Shown: positions 52,488-63,232, counted from the stretch's first letter. The stretch: 64,000 bases of DNA from Nostoc sp. CMAA1605 (GCF_021596505.1 NZ_PJIZ01000008.1:1-64000), one strand, 5' to 3'. Notes: generated by a model from the sequence alone, not told the origin. Numbers and translations are program-made.

Positions 52488-53942
52488 ATGTCTTTACGAT
52501 TAGAAAACATTACTAAGTGTTTTGGCTCATTTGTCGCTAATGACAACATTAGCCTGAGCGTTGATACTGGCAAGATTCACGCAATTTTGGGTGAAAATGG
52601 CGCAGGTAAGACTACTCTAATGAATATCATCAGTGGTCTATATCAACCTGATGCTGGTCAAATTTATCTCAACCATCAACTAGTCAAGATAACTTCACCC
52701 AATACAGCAATTAAATTAGGTATTGGCATGATTTACCAACATTTCATGCTTGTGCCTCAATTAACTGTTACAGAAAATATTATTTTAGGTAGAGAAAAAA
52801 CATTACATTTAAATCTGCGCCAAAAACAACGGGAAATTGCGGCTTTATCCCAGAGTTATGGCTTAGAAATTGACCCCAGTGTTAAGGTTGAAAATTTACC
52901 TCTAGGTGTACAGCAACGGGTAGAAATTCTCAAGGTGCTTTACCGTCAGGCGAAAATATTGATTCTCGATGAACCAACGGCGGTTTTAACTCCTCCAGAG
53001 GTGGAATCATTAATGATGATTTTGCGCCAACTGGCGGCGGCTGGAAATACGATTATTTTTATTAGTCACAAGTTAGAAGAGGTGATCAATCTCTGCGATA
53101 CAGTCACCGTGTTACGTCGGGGAAAAGTCGTGGCTAATACCCAGACTGAAGCTGTCACACCCCAGCAACTAGCGGAATTGATGGTGGGGCGCGAAGTAAC
53201 TTTGCAAGTTGATAAATCACCTGCGTCACTGGGAAAGGTTGTCTTGTCGGTGGAGAATTTGCAAGTGGCGGATGATAGAGGTGTAACTGCTGTGGGTGGT
53301 GTGTCTTTTGATGTGCGAGCTGGGGAAATTTTGGGTATTGCGGGGGTAGATGGTAATGGACAACGGGAATTAGCTGATGCAATTACGGGTTTGCGGCGGG
53401 TGAAAGAGGGGAAAATTACTAGAGAAAAAGCTATCGGTTATATACCTGAAGATAGGCAAAAAATGGGTTTGGTGTTGCAATTTAGTATTGCCCAAAATCT
53501 GATTTTAAAGATGGTTAAAAGCTTGCCTTTTTGTCGTTATTTCTTATTACAATCAGCAGTGATTAAAAATCATGCCCAAGTTGCAATGCAAGAGTTTGAT
53601 ATTCGGGCGACTGGGGCAGATATTCCAGTGAGTCAGCTATCAGGAGGAAATCAACAAAAGGTGGTGTTAGCGCGAGAATTGGCGCGAGAACCAGATTTAA
53701 TTGTGGCGATGCAACCAACACGGGGTTTAGATGTGGGGGCTATAGCGGCGGTACATTCACGGCTATTGAGAGAACGCGATCGCGGTGCGGCAATTGTGTA
53801 TATTTCTACTGAGTTAGAAGAAGTGATGGCGATGAGCGATCGCATTGCGGTAATGTACAAAGGTGAGTTTGTGGCGATTTTGGACGCAGAAACGGCAACA
53901 GTTGAGGAAATCGGTTTGTTGATGGGTGGGGGAAAATGCTGA
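52488..53942 (+). CDS. BMP-type nucleoside/simple-sugar ABC transporter ATPase
   Basis: This 484-residue protein is two ABC ATPase domains in tandem. The first has Walker A LGENGAGKTT and YQHFMLVPQLTV. The second has the degenerate Walker A GVDGNGQREL, the signature LSGGNQQKV and ELAREPDLIV. The layout and the YIPEDRQKMGL motif match the ATPases (YufO/NupO-like) that work with a BMP-family lipoprotein to import nucleosides or sugars. Start is ATG 52488 (MSLRLENITKCFG); the longer frame starts inside the last CRISPR repeat. Partner permeases are not downstream. Confidence 0.88.
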   Translation: MSLRLENITKCFGSFVANDNISLSVDTGKIHAILGENGAGKTTLMNIISGLYQPDAGQIYLNHQLVKITSPNTAIKLGIGMIYQHFMLVPQLTVTENIILGREKTLHLNLRQKQREIAALSQSYGLEIDPSVKVENLPLGVQQRVEILKVLYRQAKILILDEPTAVLTPPEVESLMMILRQLAAAGNTIIFISHKLEEVINLCDTVTVLRRGKVVANTQTEAVTPQQLAELMVGREVTLQVDKSPASLGKVVLSVENLQVADDRGVTAVGGVSFDVRAGEILGIAGVDGNGQRELADAITGLRRVKEGKITREKAIGYIPEDRQKMGLVLQFSIAQNLILKMVKSLPFCRYFLLQSAVIKNHAQVAMQEFDIRATGADIPVSQLSGGNQQKVVLARELAREPDLIVAMQPTRGLDVGAIAAVHSRLLRERDRGAAIVYISTELEEVMAMSDRIAVMYKGEFVAILDAETATVEEIGLLMGGGKC

Positions 53943-54008
53943 TGTTGATCCGAAAATGGCAGCAACCGCACTGTAGCTCATATCAGCGAATTATCGAATA
54001 ATCTTTAT

Positions 54009-54356
54009 ATGTTTAACAGATTAACCATACCCGCACTGATTACTACTCTCGCTGTTGTGCCTATTGTTTCTAGTTGCAGTGCTAATAAAACTCCCCTAAG
54101 TACAGAGCAACAGATTTATGCTGGTAACTGGGTAGCTAGTGATGGTACATCTGTCACGATTTATCTGGATGGTGGTGGCGATTTTAAAGCCTCAAATAGT
54201 TCCGTCACAGGTGGTTCAACAACCTTTACAGATAAAACTTTGACAATTGGTTTAGGCCCCATTAAAAGGGAGTTTAAAATTACTCAGCCACCTCAAGAAC
54301 AAAATGGTAAATTCACAATGCAGCTTGACGGCATAAGTTATACCAAGAGTAATTAA
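54009..54356 (+). CDS. Small lipoprotein, unknown
   Basis: This 115-residue protein has a lipoprotein signal (LAVVPIVSSC, lipid Cys at 23) and a compact beta-rich domain (YAGNWVASDGTSVTIYLDGGGDF, KLTMQLDG-type end). It would be anchored to a membrane facing the periplasm. The beta-strand pattern resembles small lipocalin-like/DUF proteins, but I cannot name a family. It is bracketed by the real ABC-ATPase 3' end and a decayed copy of it. Confidence 0.65.
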   Translation: MFNRLTIPALITTLAVVPIVSSCSANKTPLSTEQQIYAGNWVASDGTSVTIYLDGGGDFKASNSSVTGGSTTFTDKTLTIGLGPIKREFKITQPPQEQNGKFTMQLDGISYTKSN

Positions 54357-54370
54357 ATCTATTTGCGATT

Positions 54371-54408
54371 ACGTTTTGTAACAGGGGTTTTACCTTGGTA
54401 CAAAACGT
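54371..54408 (+). terminator. Hairpin after the lipoprotein gene
   Basis: ACGTTTTGTA (54371-54380) pairs with TACAAAACGT (54399-54408) with an 18-nt loop, 15 bp after the stop codon. There is no T-tract. Confidence 0.5.
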
Positions 54409-54419
54409 GCAATTTATGA

Positions 54420-54514
54420 AAAGTGATGGTGATGAGCGATCGCATCACGGTAATGTACAAGGGTGAGTGTGTGGGGATTTTGGACGCACAAAGGGCGACG
54501 GTTGAGGAGGTTTA
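54420..54514 (+). pseudogene. Decayed copy of the ABC-ATPase 3' end
   Basis: This segment matches 53820-53914 of the ABC gene with scattered changes and still reads VMVMSDRITVMYKGECVGILDAQRATVEEV in pieces before TAA (54512-54514). The rest of the gene is absent. It lies after the lipoprotein gene. Confidence 0.85.
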
Positions 54515-54680
54515 AGTAATTTTGGCTGTGTGGGATGAGGTATTATTTTTAGCTCACGCATTCGCCGCAAGGCGTTCCCGAAGGGTAGGCGCAAAGACGC
54601 AAAGAGATTTTTGCTTTCAAGATGCGAGAAAAAATTGTAGGGTAGGCATCTTAACTTACCCTACAAGAAATTCCCAAAGT

Positions 54681-54762
54681 GGAATTCAAATCACTCTGCG
54701 CTTGTTCTAAGGCGACTGGTAGTTTTCGGACGGCTTGGGCGAGGTTTGGTCTTCCACTGCCG
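54681..54762 (-). pseudogene. Decayed copy of the alaS 3' end
   Basis: This segment matches the last ~95 bp of alaS (55111-55206) in the same orientation (CACTCTG.GCTTGTTCTAAGGCG, GGCTTGGGCGAGGTTTGGTC) with a short deletion. It lies just past the end of the small gene at 54778. Confidence 0.85.
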
Positions 54763-54777
54763 CGATCGCCTGTACAA

Positions 54778-55059
54778 TTAATTGGTGCCGTTACCTCCAC
54801 TTTGTCTTAATAGATATTGCCAAATTCGTTCATTTTCAATTTGTGATTGTCTGAGAGCTTGCTGATGTAATCGTGCTATGTCGAGAAGTTGGTTGACTGT
54901 GCGCTCTAATCTAGCTGCTGTTTGGCTGTTGGCGCGTGTCTCTCTTCTCACTCCTTCTAAAATTGTCCGGTTGAGGTCTATTTCATCTCCCAAAGCTTCT
55001 AATCTTGTGTCAATGTCATCTAATCGAGCGTTTAAATCTTCTGGTTGTGCGTTAGTCAC
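54778..55059 (-). CDS. Small coiled-coil protein, unknown
   Basis: This 93-residue helical protein has heptad patterns (LNARLDDIDTRLEALGDEI, RRETRANSQTAARLERTVNQLL) and a Gly/Asn end. Similar short coiled-coil proteins are common and multi-copy in Nostoc-like genomes, sometimes beside nucleases. It lies between alaS and a decayed copy of the alaS 3' end. Confidence 0.65.
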   Translation of the reverse strand: MTNAQPEDLNARLDDIDTRLEALGDEIDLNRTILEGVRRETRANSQTAARLERTVNQLLDIARLHQQALRQSQIENERIWQYLLRQSGGNGTN

Positions 55060-55098
55060 GTTGCTTTGCTCCGAATTGAAAAATATTGTTACAAAAAG

Positions 55099-57741
55099 TT
55101 AAGCTAAAGCAGAATTTAAATCACTCTGTGCTTGTTCTAAGGCGGTTGGTAATTTACTTGCGTCGCGTCCGCCGGCTTGGGCGAGGTTTGGTCTTCCACC
55201 ACCGCCACCACCGCAGATTTTTGCTATAGCACCGACAAATTTACCCGCCTGTAAGCCTTTCTTGTTGACTTCGGGGCTGAAGGCTGCAACTAAGCTGACT
55301 TTTCCTGCTTCGGGAACTGAACCCAATACCACTGCACCGTTGCCGATTTTTTGTAGTAAGCGTTCGGCGGCGGTTTTTAAGGATTCGGGGTCTACGCCTT
55401 CTAATTCGGCGACGATAATTTTATGTTCGCCTAGAGTTGTTGCGGTTTGTAATAAGCTGTCGGATTTCGCGATCGCTAATTGTCCTTTGAGCGTTTCTAG
55501 TTGCTTTTCAGCGTTTCTGAGTTCGCTTTGTAGGGTGGTGATTCTGTCTGGTAGTTCTTCGGGTTTGACTTTAAAGCGATCGCTTAAATCTTTAACTACT
55601 TTATCCCGGACATTCAGGTAGTCTAAGATAGCGGGGCCAGATACCGCTTCAATCCGCCGCACTCCAGAAGCCACCCCAGCTTCAGTAATTATCTTAAATA
55701 CGCCAATCTCCGCAGTATTACTTACGTGCGTACCTCCGCATAATTCCATAGATACACCAGGGAAATCGATGACGCGGACTTCATCACCGTATTTTTCCCC
55801 AAACATCGCCACAGCACCCCTAGCTTTGGCTTCGGCTAAGGGTAATACTTCGATTTTGGCGGAGTGGGCTTCAGAAATCCAGGTGTTAATCTGTTCTTCT
55901 ACTTGTTGAACTTCTTCCGGTGTTAAGGCGCGGGGACAGTTGAAGTCAAAGCGTAGTCTGTCGAAGGATACCAAAGAACCGGCTTGAGATATGCCCTCAT
56001 CGACGATTTTCTTTAACGCCGCTTGTAGTAAATGGGTGGCTGTATGGTTCGCTTGGGCGCGACGACGACAAGCCCAATCAATTTGGGCGGTGACGCTATC
56101 GCCTACGCAGAGTGTTCCGCGTTCGATGCGTCCGAAGTGGACAAAGAAATCGGATTCTTTCTTCACATCTTCCACGCGCACAACTACACCATCACCGGAA
56201 ATATAACCGCGATCGCCTATTTGTCCCCCTGATTCGGCATAGAATGGGGTTTGGTTGAGGACTATCTGCACCTCTGTTCCGGCTTCGGCTGCTTCTTGGG
56301 AAACACCATCAACTAATAAAACTTCGACTTTTGCTGTTGCGGCTGGTTGGGTATAACCTAAAAATTCTGTCGCGTGGATATGTTCAGCGAGTTTGTCCAG
56401 AGAACCTTGCACTGTTAAGTCGATGGTTTCGTGTGCGGCTTTGGCGCGTTCGACTTGCTTTTGCATCTCGACATTAAAGTCGTCTTCATCAATAGTCAGG
56501 TTATTTTCCGCCGCGATTTCTTGGGTAAGTTCTAAGGGGAAGCCGTAGGTGTCGTACAGTCTAAACGCACTTTCACCACTAATCACGGTTTTGCCTTGCT
56601 TTTTCACCTCGGCGATGATTTCTGCTAGGAGTTTCTCGCCTCTATCTAAAGTTTTGAGGAAATTAGCTTCTTCGCGTTGCAATTCGGCTTTGATTGCCGC
56701 TTCTCTTTGGCGCACATTGGGGTATGCTGATTCAGAAAGAGCGATCGCAGTTTCGGCAACTTGGTTAATAAATTCGCCACTAATCCCAATTAATCTGCCA
56801 TGACGCACCACTCGCCGAATTAATCGCCGCAATATGTAACCCCTCCCCACGTTGGAGGCGCGGATTTCATCTGCAATCATGTGAACCACGGAACGAACAT
56901 GATCCCCGATGACTTTTAAAGAAACTTTGGTGTTCTCGTCGCTGCTGTGGTAATTGATCCCCGCGATTTTGGCGGCTGTTTCGATAATGGGGAAAATTAA
57001 ATCTGTTTCATAATTATTCGGTACTTGTTGGAGAATTTGCGCCATTCTCTCCAAACCCATACCAGTGTCGATGTTTTTATTTTGCAGAGGTGTTAAGTTA
57101 CCTTCGGCATCCCGGTTATATTGCATAAACACCAAGTTATAAAACTCGATGAATCGGGTGTCATCTTCTAAATCTATATTCTCATCGCCCAGTTCTGGGT
57201 GAAAATCATAATATATTTCGGAACAAGGGCCACAGGGGCCAGTGGGGCCAGATACCCAGAAGTTATCATCTGCACCCATGCGTTTAATTCTGGCTGCTGG
57301 TACGCCGATTTGATCCCGCCAGATAGCAAAGGCTTCGTCGTCTTCTTCAAAAACGCTGACTACTAAACGTTCCTTGGGTAAGCCAAACACCTCCGTAGAG
57401 ATTTCCCATCCCCAAGCGATCGCTTGTTCTTTAAAATAGTCACCAAAACTAAAATTACCCAGCATCTCAAAAAATGTATGATGCCGTTTGGTGCGTCCGA
57501 CGTTCTCAATATCATTGGTACGGATGCACTTTTGGGAAGTTGTCGCCCGCTTAAATTCTGGTGTGCGCTGCCCCAAGAATATCGGTTTAAATGGTAGCAT
57601 CCCCGCGATCGTCAGCAGCACAGTAGGATCTTCTGGTACTAGGGAAGCACTGGGTAAAATTTGGTGTTCCCTTTGAGCATAGAAGTTAAGGAATTTAGCG
57701 CGGATTTCGTTACCGCCGATGGACTGGGGGTTTGAAGACAT
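55099..57741 (-). CDS. alaS: Alanyl-tRNA synthetase
   Basis: AlaRS charges tRNA-Ala and edits mischarged Ser/Gly. The 880-residue protein starts at ATG 57741 ([20 protein letters not shown]). Motifs present: [17 protein letters not shown] in the class II core, [12 protein letters not shown], the editing-domain zinc residues NHTATHLL and CGGTHV, and the C-terminal C-Ala domain with [15 protein letters not shown]. All are full length and intact. A longer frame to 57798 adds residues not expected for the family. Confidence 0.97.
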   Translation of the reverse strand: MSSNPQSIGGNEIRAKFLNFYAQREHQILPSASLVPEDPTVLLTIAGMLPFKPIFLGQRTPEFKRATTSQKCIRTNDIENVGRTKRHHTFFEMLGNFSFGDYFKEQAIAWGWEISTEVFGLPKERLVVSVFEEDDEAFAIWRDQIGVPAARIKRMGADDNFWVSGPTGPCGPCSEIYYDFHPELGDENIDLEDDTRFIEFYNLVFMQYNRDAEGNLTPLQNKNIDTGMGLERMAQILQQVPNNYETDLIFPIIETAAKIAGINYHSSDENTKVSLKVIGDHVRSVVHMIADEIRASNVGRGYILRRLIRRVVRHGRLIGISGEFINQVAETAIALSESAYPNVRQREAAIKAELQREEANFLKTLDRGEKLLAEIIAEVKKQGKTVISGESAFRLYDTYGFPLELTQEIAAENNLTIDEDDFNVEMQKQVERAKAAHETIDLTVQGSLDKLAEHIHATEFLGYTQPAATAKVEVLLVDGVSQEAAEAGTEVQIVLNQTPFYAESGGQIGDRGYISGDGVVVRVEDVKKESDFFVHFGRIERGTLCVGDSVTAQIDWACRRRAQANHTATHLLQAALKKIVDEGISQAGSLVSFDRLRFDFNCPRALTPEEVQQVEEQINTWISEAHSAKIEVLPLAEAKARGAVAMFGEKYGDEVRVIDFPGVSMELCGGTHVSNTAEIGVFKIITEAGVASGVRRIEAVSGPAILDYLNVRDKVVKDLSDRFKVKPEELPDRITTLQSELRNAEKQLETLKGQLAIAKSDSLLQTATTLGEHKIIVAELEGVDPESLKTAAERLLQKIGNGAVVLGSVPEAGKVSLVAAFSPEVNKKGLQAGKFVGAIAKICGGGGGGRPNLAQAGGRDASKLPTALEQAQSDLNSALA

Positions 57742-59575
57742 GGGAAGAAATGACAAACTAATTTTATTTAACGAGTAGGGGTGAGTGGAAGCAGGCAAAA
57801 GTTAAGAAAAAAGAATAGTTATTTAATCAGCTTTTTGCCTATGTCATGATTAGGGCTTTATTTACGCCTTGCTGTAATAGGAACTAGAGCCTAAAGTCTA
57901 GTATGTTTACGGGCTTAACACCCCGCCACCGCTAACAGCACACTGGTTAACATCCCGCTACTGCTCACAGAACTCTATATATTTTTGCATTTTGTTTCCC
58001 TTTGCTGCCACAAATTTGCGGTTTTTCAGCAGTTCTATGTCTGTATGATTTCTGGAATCTACCTGACAGTAGATGTAGAACTAATACCAATTCGCAATTC
58101 GCAATTCGCAATTCGCAATTCGCAATGGACTAACGTCCCGCTACGCTAACGCAATTCGCAACGATGCTCCCGCCTTGCTCCGCTAACGCAATTAAAAAAC
58201 TTAGATGCGGCAAAGCTTTCACGGATTACATCCGTATCAAGGTTTTCGTGAATAGGTATAAACCATCATTACATTGTTAAAGAATTCCCTCTCCCAGAGG
58301 GAGTTGATTTAAGTAATAATTTTTGATTTTAAAGTGACAAATATAGCTATAGATGAATACGTATTACAGGAAATACTCAGATGAATTTAAATTTAGCATT
58401 AAAAATATAGGACTCATATTTGATTTCTGAAAAACCGAATTAGCTAGAGGCTTGACATATAAAGGTTTGCTGATCAGTATACTTAGCAAGATTCAAGTAC
58501 GATTCCTATATCCAGTACGTAAGTCTGCAATATCTCGAATGTGAGACAAACAATTTATATACATCACTGTTTTCCACAATTCCGGTCAATTACTAAAAGT
58601 AGTTGTGACTTATTTGCAGTGTTAATTCATGAGGTCACTGGAAGAATTAACGGTTGATAAGTAATATTTAACAGCATACGCAAAAGAATTTACAAATTTG
58701 AGAGGTGTGAAAAGATATTTGTCTTTCAAAACTTTAGATACACTATTTTTTTACAACTTGCAATATATCCCTATATAAATACAATCTCAAATCTCCAAAT
58801 CTCACGCCCAGATTTTTTTCCGAGACGCTAATGTAGTTGGGGTCAATTCAAAATCAGTCTTAAAATTTTGAGCTACTGCGTGGGACTGGTTTCCTGGCTT
58901 GTAGCAATTGGTGTTTCTGCGGCGGTAAACCTACCTATAGAACTTTCCACAAAGTCCAAAATTTTTTGACTGGCTTTTCATAAAAAAAAGGTGATATTCC
59001 TTCAGGATATTTGCTTGTTTTTTATTAAAATTTTACATTTATCTAAAAGTATATAACTTTACAGTAAAATTTAGATTTTTTGTGTGTATTCCATAATAAA
59101 ACGATGTTTTTACGCGAAAGCACGTATACATAAATTGTATATGTGAAGAGAAAAAATATGTATTTTTCGTTATTTATACTGATGCTGTAGACTTGAGCAT
59201 TAATATCATAATTATATGTAAGTAATATTTTAGTTTTTTGAGGTTTAAATCATACATTTATGATCATTTTAAGCTGTCTCAAATAATTACATATTTATAA
59301 AGAAAGTATTAATATAATTACCTATACTATGTTCAGTATTTTCACTGTTTGAAAAATAAAAAAGTTGATTACTTATTAATGAAAATCAGTGAATATAATC
59401 CGGCTTTTATTATGTTTATACACAGGTATTAAGAGGATATTAAGCTTTAAGAAATTTACTTTTTTTGAGTTAAGAATGTATATATATATACAGACATAAT
59501 TGGAGAAGAGTAAAGCTATAGATTTGGCAGAAATCAACTCAAATATTAGCAAGAACAAAGGCGAAAAGCACAGCA
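57742..59575. other. Long non-coding region (1.8 kb)
   Basis: No convincing gene is seen. 58087-58200 holds tandem ATTCGCA units and the GTCCCGCTACGCTAACGC palindromic repeat. Around 58840-58970 a short frame (SYCVGLVSWLVAIGVSAAV...) looks like a signal-peptide remnant and ends in a stop. The last ~600 bp are extremely AT-rich. A divergent promoter region for alaS and the GGDEF gene must be here. Confidence 0.5.
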
Positions 59576-60613
59576 ATGAAAACCAGCATTCTGGTCTTTG
59601 GAAGTCATGAATTTCTTGCCACACTTCCTGATCAGATTCACGATGTCAGCACTTTTAATGTAAAAGTGTCTATTGACTTTAATCAGGCGGTGTCGCACAT
59701 CCAAATTGTGCAGCCAGATGTCATATTTGTGCAGGCAAGTTGTCAGGATAGCATCAAAGTTTGTCGATGGTTGAAAGAACAAAACCAGCTATCTTGGATA
59801 CATTGTATTTTGGTAGAGGATCGTCCCCAGCAGCTCATTGAGAAAGGCCAAAGCAGTTGGGAGTGGGAGTTTGAAATGATGGCTCATGCACTCAATCAAG
59901 GAGCAGATGCTTATATTTGGTTATTAACTGAAGAGAATAATAATCGCCTAACAACTGCCACCAAAAGTTTAATTCTCAGTCAATTAACAGTTGGTGTGCG
60001 GAAAGTCAAAAAATATCGCGAGTTGATGAATACAAATGATATTCTCTCAGCGATCGCCCTTGCAGATTCACTCACAGATTTAAATAATCGTCGCGCCCTA
60101 GAATGGGATTTACCCAGACAAATCAATAAAGCCCGTAGTCAAGATACTCCCTTAAGCTTGATTATTTTGGATGTAGACTTTTTCAAAAGAGTGAATGATC
60201 AGCATGGGCATTTGGTAGGCGATCGCCTATTGCAATTACTGTGTAGTCGGCTACGTCATAATTTACGTAGTCAAGACACAGCTTTTCGCTATGGAGGAGA
60301 AGAATTTGTTGTCCTTTTACCCTACACTAACAGTGATGAAGCTTTAACTGTCGCTGAACGTCTGAACCGGATAGTTAGAGAACAACCCTTTGCAATTAAC
60401 AGTCAGTTACATTTGCAGATCACTATTAGTTTAGGTGTAGCCAGTTTGCAACCCGACGACGACGAAAAAGGGATAAATTTGTTACATCGTGCTGACCAGT
60501 GTCTCCTAGCTGCAAAAGCATCTGGTAGAAACAAAGTCATTACTTGGGGAGAATATTCTCAAACTTCGAGTTTAGAGACGGTTTCTGGAATGAGTAGGGG
60601 TATGGGGGTGTAG
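59576..60613 (+). CDS. Diguanylate cyclase (receiver-like domain plus GGDEF)
   Basis: This 345-residue protein has an N-terminal receiver-like domain (~1-140, SILVFGSHEFL, QPDVIFVQAS) that lacks the usual phospho-acceptor Asp pattern. A C-terminal GGDEF domain (~165-335) has DSLTDLNNRRAL, LDVDFFKRVND, the active site RYGGEEF and an inhibitory I-site RSQD exactly five residues before it. It should make c-di-GMP and be feedback-inhibited. The last residues (MSRGMGV) are encoded by the start of a tandem repeat tract. Confidence 0.9.
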   Translation: MKTSILVFGSHEFLATLPDQIHDVSTFNVKVSIDFNQAVSHIQIVQPDVIFVQASCQDSIKVCRWLKEQNQLSWIHCILVEDRPQQLIEKGQSSWEWEFEMMAHALNQGADAYIWLLTEENNNRLTTATKSLILSQLTVGVRKVKKYRELMNTNDILSAIALADSLTDLNNRRALEWDLPRQINKARSQDTPLSLIILDVDFFKRVNDQHGHLVGDRLLQLLCSRLRHNLRSQDTAFRYGGEEFVVLLPYTNSDEALTVAERLNRIVREQPFAINSQLHLQITISLGVASLQPDDDEKGINLLHRADQCLLAAKASGRNKVITWGEYSQTSSLETVSGMSRGMGV

Positions 60614-60752
60614 GGGTATAGGGGTGTAGGGGTGTAGGGGTGTAGGGGGATGGGGGTGTAGGGGTGTAGGGGTGTAAGGGTGTAGGGGTATAAGGGTGTA
60701 GGGGTATGGGGGTGTAGGGGTGTAGGGGTATAGGGGTGTAGGGGTATAGGGG
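60594..60752. repeat. GGGGTGTA octamer tandem repeat tract
   Basis: Roughly twenty degenerate 8-bp units (GGGGTGTA, GGGGTATA) run for ~160 bp, beginning inside the 3' end of the GGDEF gene. Confidence 0.9.
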
Positions 60753-60862
60753 AACGAATGAATATCAAGTATTCTTCCCCTACACCCTTATCCCAATTTT
60801 GGATTTTGGATTGAAAACCAATATTCAGAGGCTATTCCAGAGGCTCAAAACCATACTACCTA

Positions 60863-61540
60863 TTACACCTCATTCACCATAGCTTTTTCGCAGTCTGCAA
60901 CTGTACCGCGCTGTCTCATCACCTGGACTAAAGCTTGGTAACTAGACCAGTTCTGCTCTAAAAGAGTTTTCGCTTGGAGGGCGTGAAATCTTTTCTTTTG
61001 TTGATAGTTTGATTCTGAAAAACCCAAAACTTTTAACACACTAGCTAACTTACTTTGATCATCAGTACCACCTTCTGCACGATCATATACTAGGCTTTCT
61101 GCGGCGATCCCCGCCATCCAAACAGTGCAGTAACGATCTAGCATTTGGGTGGTGATTTTACCTTGCTGTAGTTGCAAAGCTATTTCTTGATCATCAAAAG
61201 TTACACCACCTTGGCCTGGTTGTCCTTGTTTCAGAGCTTCCCATGCACTGAGGGTATAGCCTGTGACGGGAATTCCCAACAGGTGGGCGACTAAGAAATG
61301 TCCAGCTTCGTGGTGAATAATGCGATCGCGATGTTGTGGAGAAAATCCCGCAATCCAATCTAACAGCAGCGCACCACCCTTACCTTGCAAACTGAAACTA
61401 TCAATAGTGGCTATCCCCAAAATTGTGAAAGTCGTAATTGCTGGAATTGCAGGGGATAAGTTAATTAAAGGCCCCAACAAAGCTGATAGCGTCATCAGAA
61501 ACACAGATATGGCAACTAGATTAAGGGCGGTTTGGCTCAT
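60863..61540 (-). CDS. AAA-less FtsH-type Zn protease-like membrane protein
   Basis: This 225-residue protein has two N-terminal membrane spans (~5-25, ~28-48) and an M41-like zinc protease domain with HHEAGHFLVAHLLG near residue 76 (HEAGH) and a further acidic helix (AEGGTDDQSKLASVL). It lacks the AAA+ motor of FtsH. Plants and cyanobacteria carry such proteins; a thylakoid/plasma-membrane protease or chaperone role is inferred. Its start codon follows a heptamer repeat instead of a ribosome site. Confidence 0.82.
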   Translation of the reverse strand: MSQTALNLVAISVFLMTLSALLGPLINLSPAIPAITTFTILGIATIDSFSLQGKGGALLLDWIAGFSPQHRDRIIHHEAGHFLVAHLLGIPVTGYTLSAWEALKQGQPGQGGVTFDDQEIALQLQQGKITTQMLDRYCTVWMAGIAAESLVYDRAEGGTDDQSKLASVLKVLGFSESNYQQKKRFHALQAKTLLEQNWSSYQALVQVMRQRGTVADCEKAMVNEV

Positions 61541-61546
61541 AATGGG

Positions 61547-61602
61547 GGCTGGGGATTGGGGATCGGGGACTGGGGACTGGGGATTGGGGACTGGGGATTG
61601 GG
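61547..61602. repeat. GGGGATT/GGGGACT heptamer repeat before Zn protease start
   Basis: About eight 7-bp units lie directly upstream of the minus-strand start codon at 61540, 6 bp away. The remaining 61603-61862 holds no gene. Confidence 0.85.
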
Positions 61603-61862
61603 AAAACAGGAGAAGCGAGGGTGCAGAGGAAGAATGATTTTGTACTCAGCACTGGAACACTTACTATATTTTGAGCTTAATCTTTCTTAAATTATATTAA
61701 TCAATGCGTTGCATATCTCAATGTTAAAAATGAAAAAGAAGCTTCAAAATGAAAAAGCAGGGGAGCAGGGGGAAAATCATCCATAAGGGGTGAGGTTTCA
61801 ATATTTCGCCACGTTTGTAAAATACCTACACCTGTAAGCCCCCTGCCTCTTATCAAATTTAG

Positions 61863-61946
61863 TCCCCAATCCCCAATCCCCAATCCCCAATCCCCAATCC
61901 CCAATCCCCAATCCCCAATCCCCAATCCCCAATCCCCAATCCCCAA
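61863..61946. repeat. TCCCCAA heptamer repeat, 12 perfect units
   Basis: Exactly twelve uninterrupted TCCCCAA units (84 bp) end 9 bp before the start codon of the DUF4336 gene. Confidence 0.95.
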
Positions 61947-61955
61947 AACTGAAAG

Positions 61956-63161
61956 ATGATGAGATTACAGGCAAAGTCACTAGGTGAGAATCCTCAAGAT
62001 TGGTTTTGGCCGTTCTGGTTGGCTTTGCCACTTTATCCCTACTACAAACGGCGGACAATTTGTCAAGAGGTAGTAAAAGATACTATTTGGACGTTTGATC
62101 AACTGCATGGCATTCTTTACGCCATAGTTCCTATTCGCATGACGGTGATCAAACTAGATGCAGGTGGTTTGTTGGTTTATGCACCTGTGGCGGCAACATC
62201 AGAGTGTATCAAACTAGTTAAGGATTTGGTTGCTAGGCACGGTGAAGTTAAGTACATTATTTTGCCGACTAGTTCGGGTTTAGAACATAAAGTATTTGTG
62301 GGGCCATTTGCGAGATGTTTTCCTCAAGCCCAGGTATTTATTGCCCCTCACCAGTGGAGTTTCCCCTGGAATATGCCCCTGAGTTGGCTAGGGTTTCCTC
62401 AAAAGCGCACACAGATATTACCAGAGGATAGTAGTCAAGCTCCCTTTGGTGATGAGTTGGACTATGCAATTTTAGACATTAATTTGGGGGGAGGCGCATT
62501 TGTAGAGGTGGCGATGTTGCATAAGCGATCGCGTACTCTCTTAGTTACTGATACAGTATTATCCATATCCGAAGATCCACCAGCCATCAGCCAATTAGAC
62601 CCCTACCCGTTGCTATTTCACGCTAGGGAACACGCACAGCAAACAATAGCAGATAACCCCACCAACCGCCGCCAAGGATGGCAACGCATTTGCTTATTTG
62701 CCATTTACTTTCGTCCTAGCACTCTGCAAATCACTGGTTTATGGCAGATGTTTCGTGATGCTATGCAAGCACCAGATCACTCACATAAAGCTTACTTTGG
62801 CTTATTTCCGTTTTGCTGGCAAGAAAACTGGCAGCATTCATTTAACGCACTGCGAGGTCATGGTAGACCATTTGTCGCTCCTATTTTACAAACTCTGATT
62901 CTGCCTCAAGACCCAAATCAAGTAATTAACTGGGCAAATCAAATTGCCAAATGGGATTTTCAGCAGATTATCGCCTGTCATTTTGATGCACCATTTGCTG
63001 CGAGTCCCGATGAATTTCGTCAAGCCTTTGCTTTTCTGGAGAACAACTCTTCTAGGATGAGTCAGCAACCTCTACTAGAAACAGATATGCGATTCATCAA
63101 GGAGTTAGAAAGTAATTTAGTACAGCGAGGTATCGCCACACCAGCTAAAAATCGGACTTAG
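61956..63161 (+). CDS. DUF4336 domain-containing protein
   Basis: This 401-residue protein matches the cyanobacterial/plant DUF4336 family: [18 protein letters not shown] near the start, [39 protein letters not shown] and IACHFDAPF near the end. The fold is metallo-beta-lactamase-like ([15 protein letters not shown]), but the classic HxHxDH is not present. The function is unknown. Start ATG 61956 or 61959, directly after the heptamer tract. Confidence 0.88.
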   Translation: MMRLQAKSLGENPQDWFWPFWLALPLYPYYKRRTICQEVVKDTIWTFDQLHGILYAIVPIRMTVIKLDAGGLLVYAPVAATSECIKLVKDLVARHGEVKYIILPTSSGLEHKVFVGPFARCFPQAQVFIAPHQWSFPWNMPLSWLGFPQKRTQILPEDSSQAPFGDELDYAILDINLGGGAFVEVAMLHKRSRTLLVTDTVLSISEDPPAISQLDPYPLLFHAREHAQQTIADNPTNRRQGWQRICLFAIYFRPSTLQITGLWQMFRDAMQAPDHSHKAYFGLFPFCWQENWQHSFNALRGHGRPFVAPILQTLILPQDPNQVINWANQIAKWDFQQIIACHFDAPFAASPDEFRQAFAFLENNSSRMSQQPLLETDMRFIKELESNLVQRGIATPAKNRT

Positions 63162-63175
63162 GCAATTGGGAAAGC

Positions 63176-63221
63176 AAAAGGTAAAAGGAAAAACTGAAAA
63201 GATGATTGTCTTTTACCTTTT
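63176..63221. terminator. Bidirectional terminator
   Basis: AAAAGGTAAAAG (63176-63187) pairs perfectly with CTTTTACCTTTT (63210-63221) between the convergent DUF4336 and PEP-CTERM genes. Confidence 0.5.
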
Positions 63222-63232
63222 ACTTGGTAAAT

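Noticed and set aside
58840-58970. Short frame SYCVGLVSWLVAIGVSAAV... as a gene
   Set aside because: Only ~33 codons with no ATG or ribosome site; at most a remnant of a secreted protein gene.
60559-60768. Minus-strand frame of repeated TPLHPYTP over the octamer tract
   Set aside because: Pure product of the tandem repeat without any start signal.
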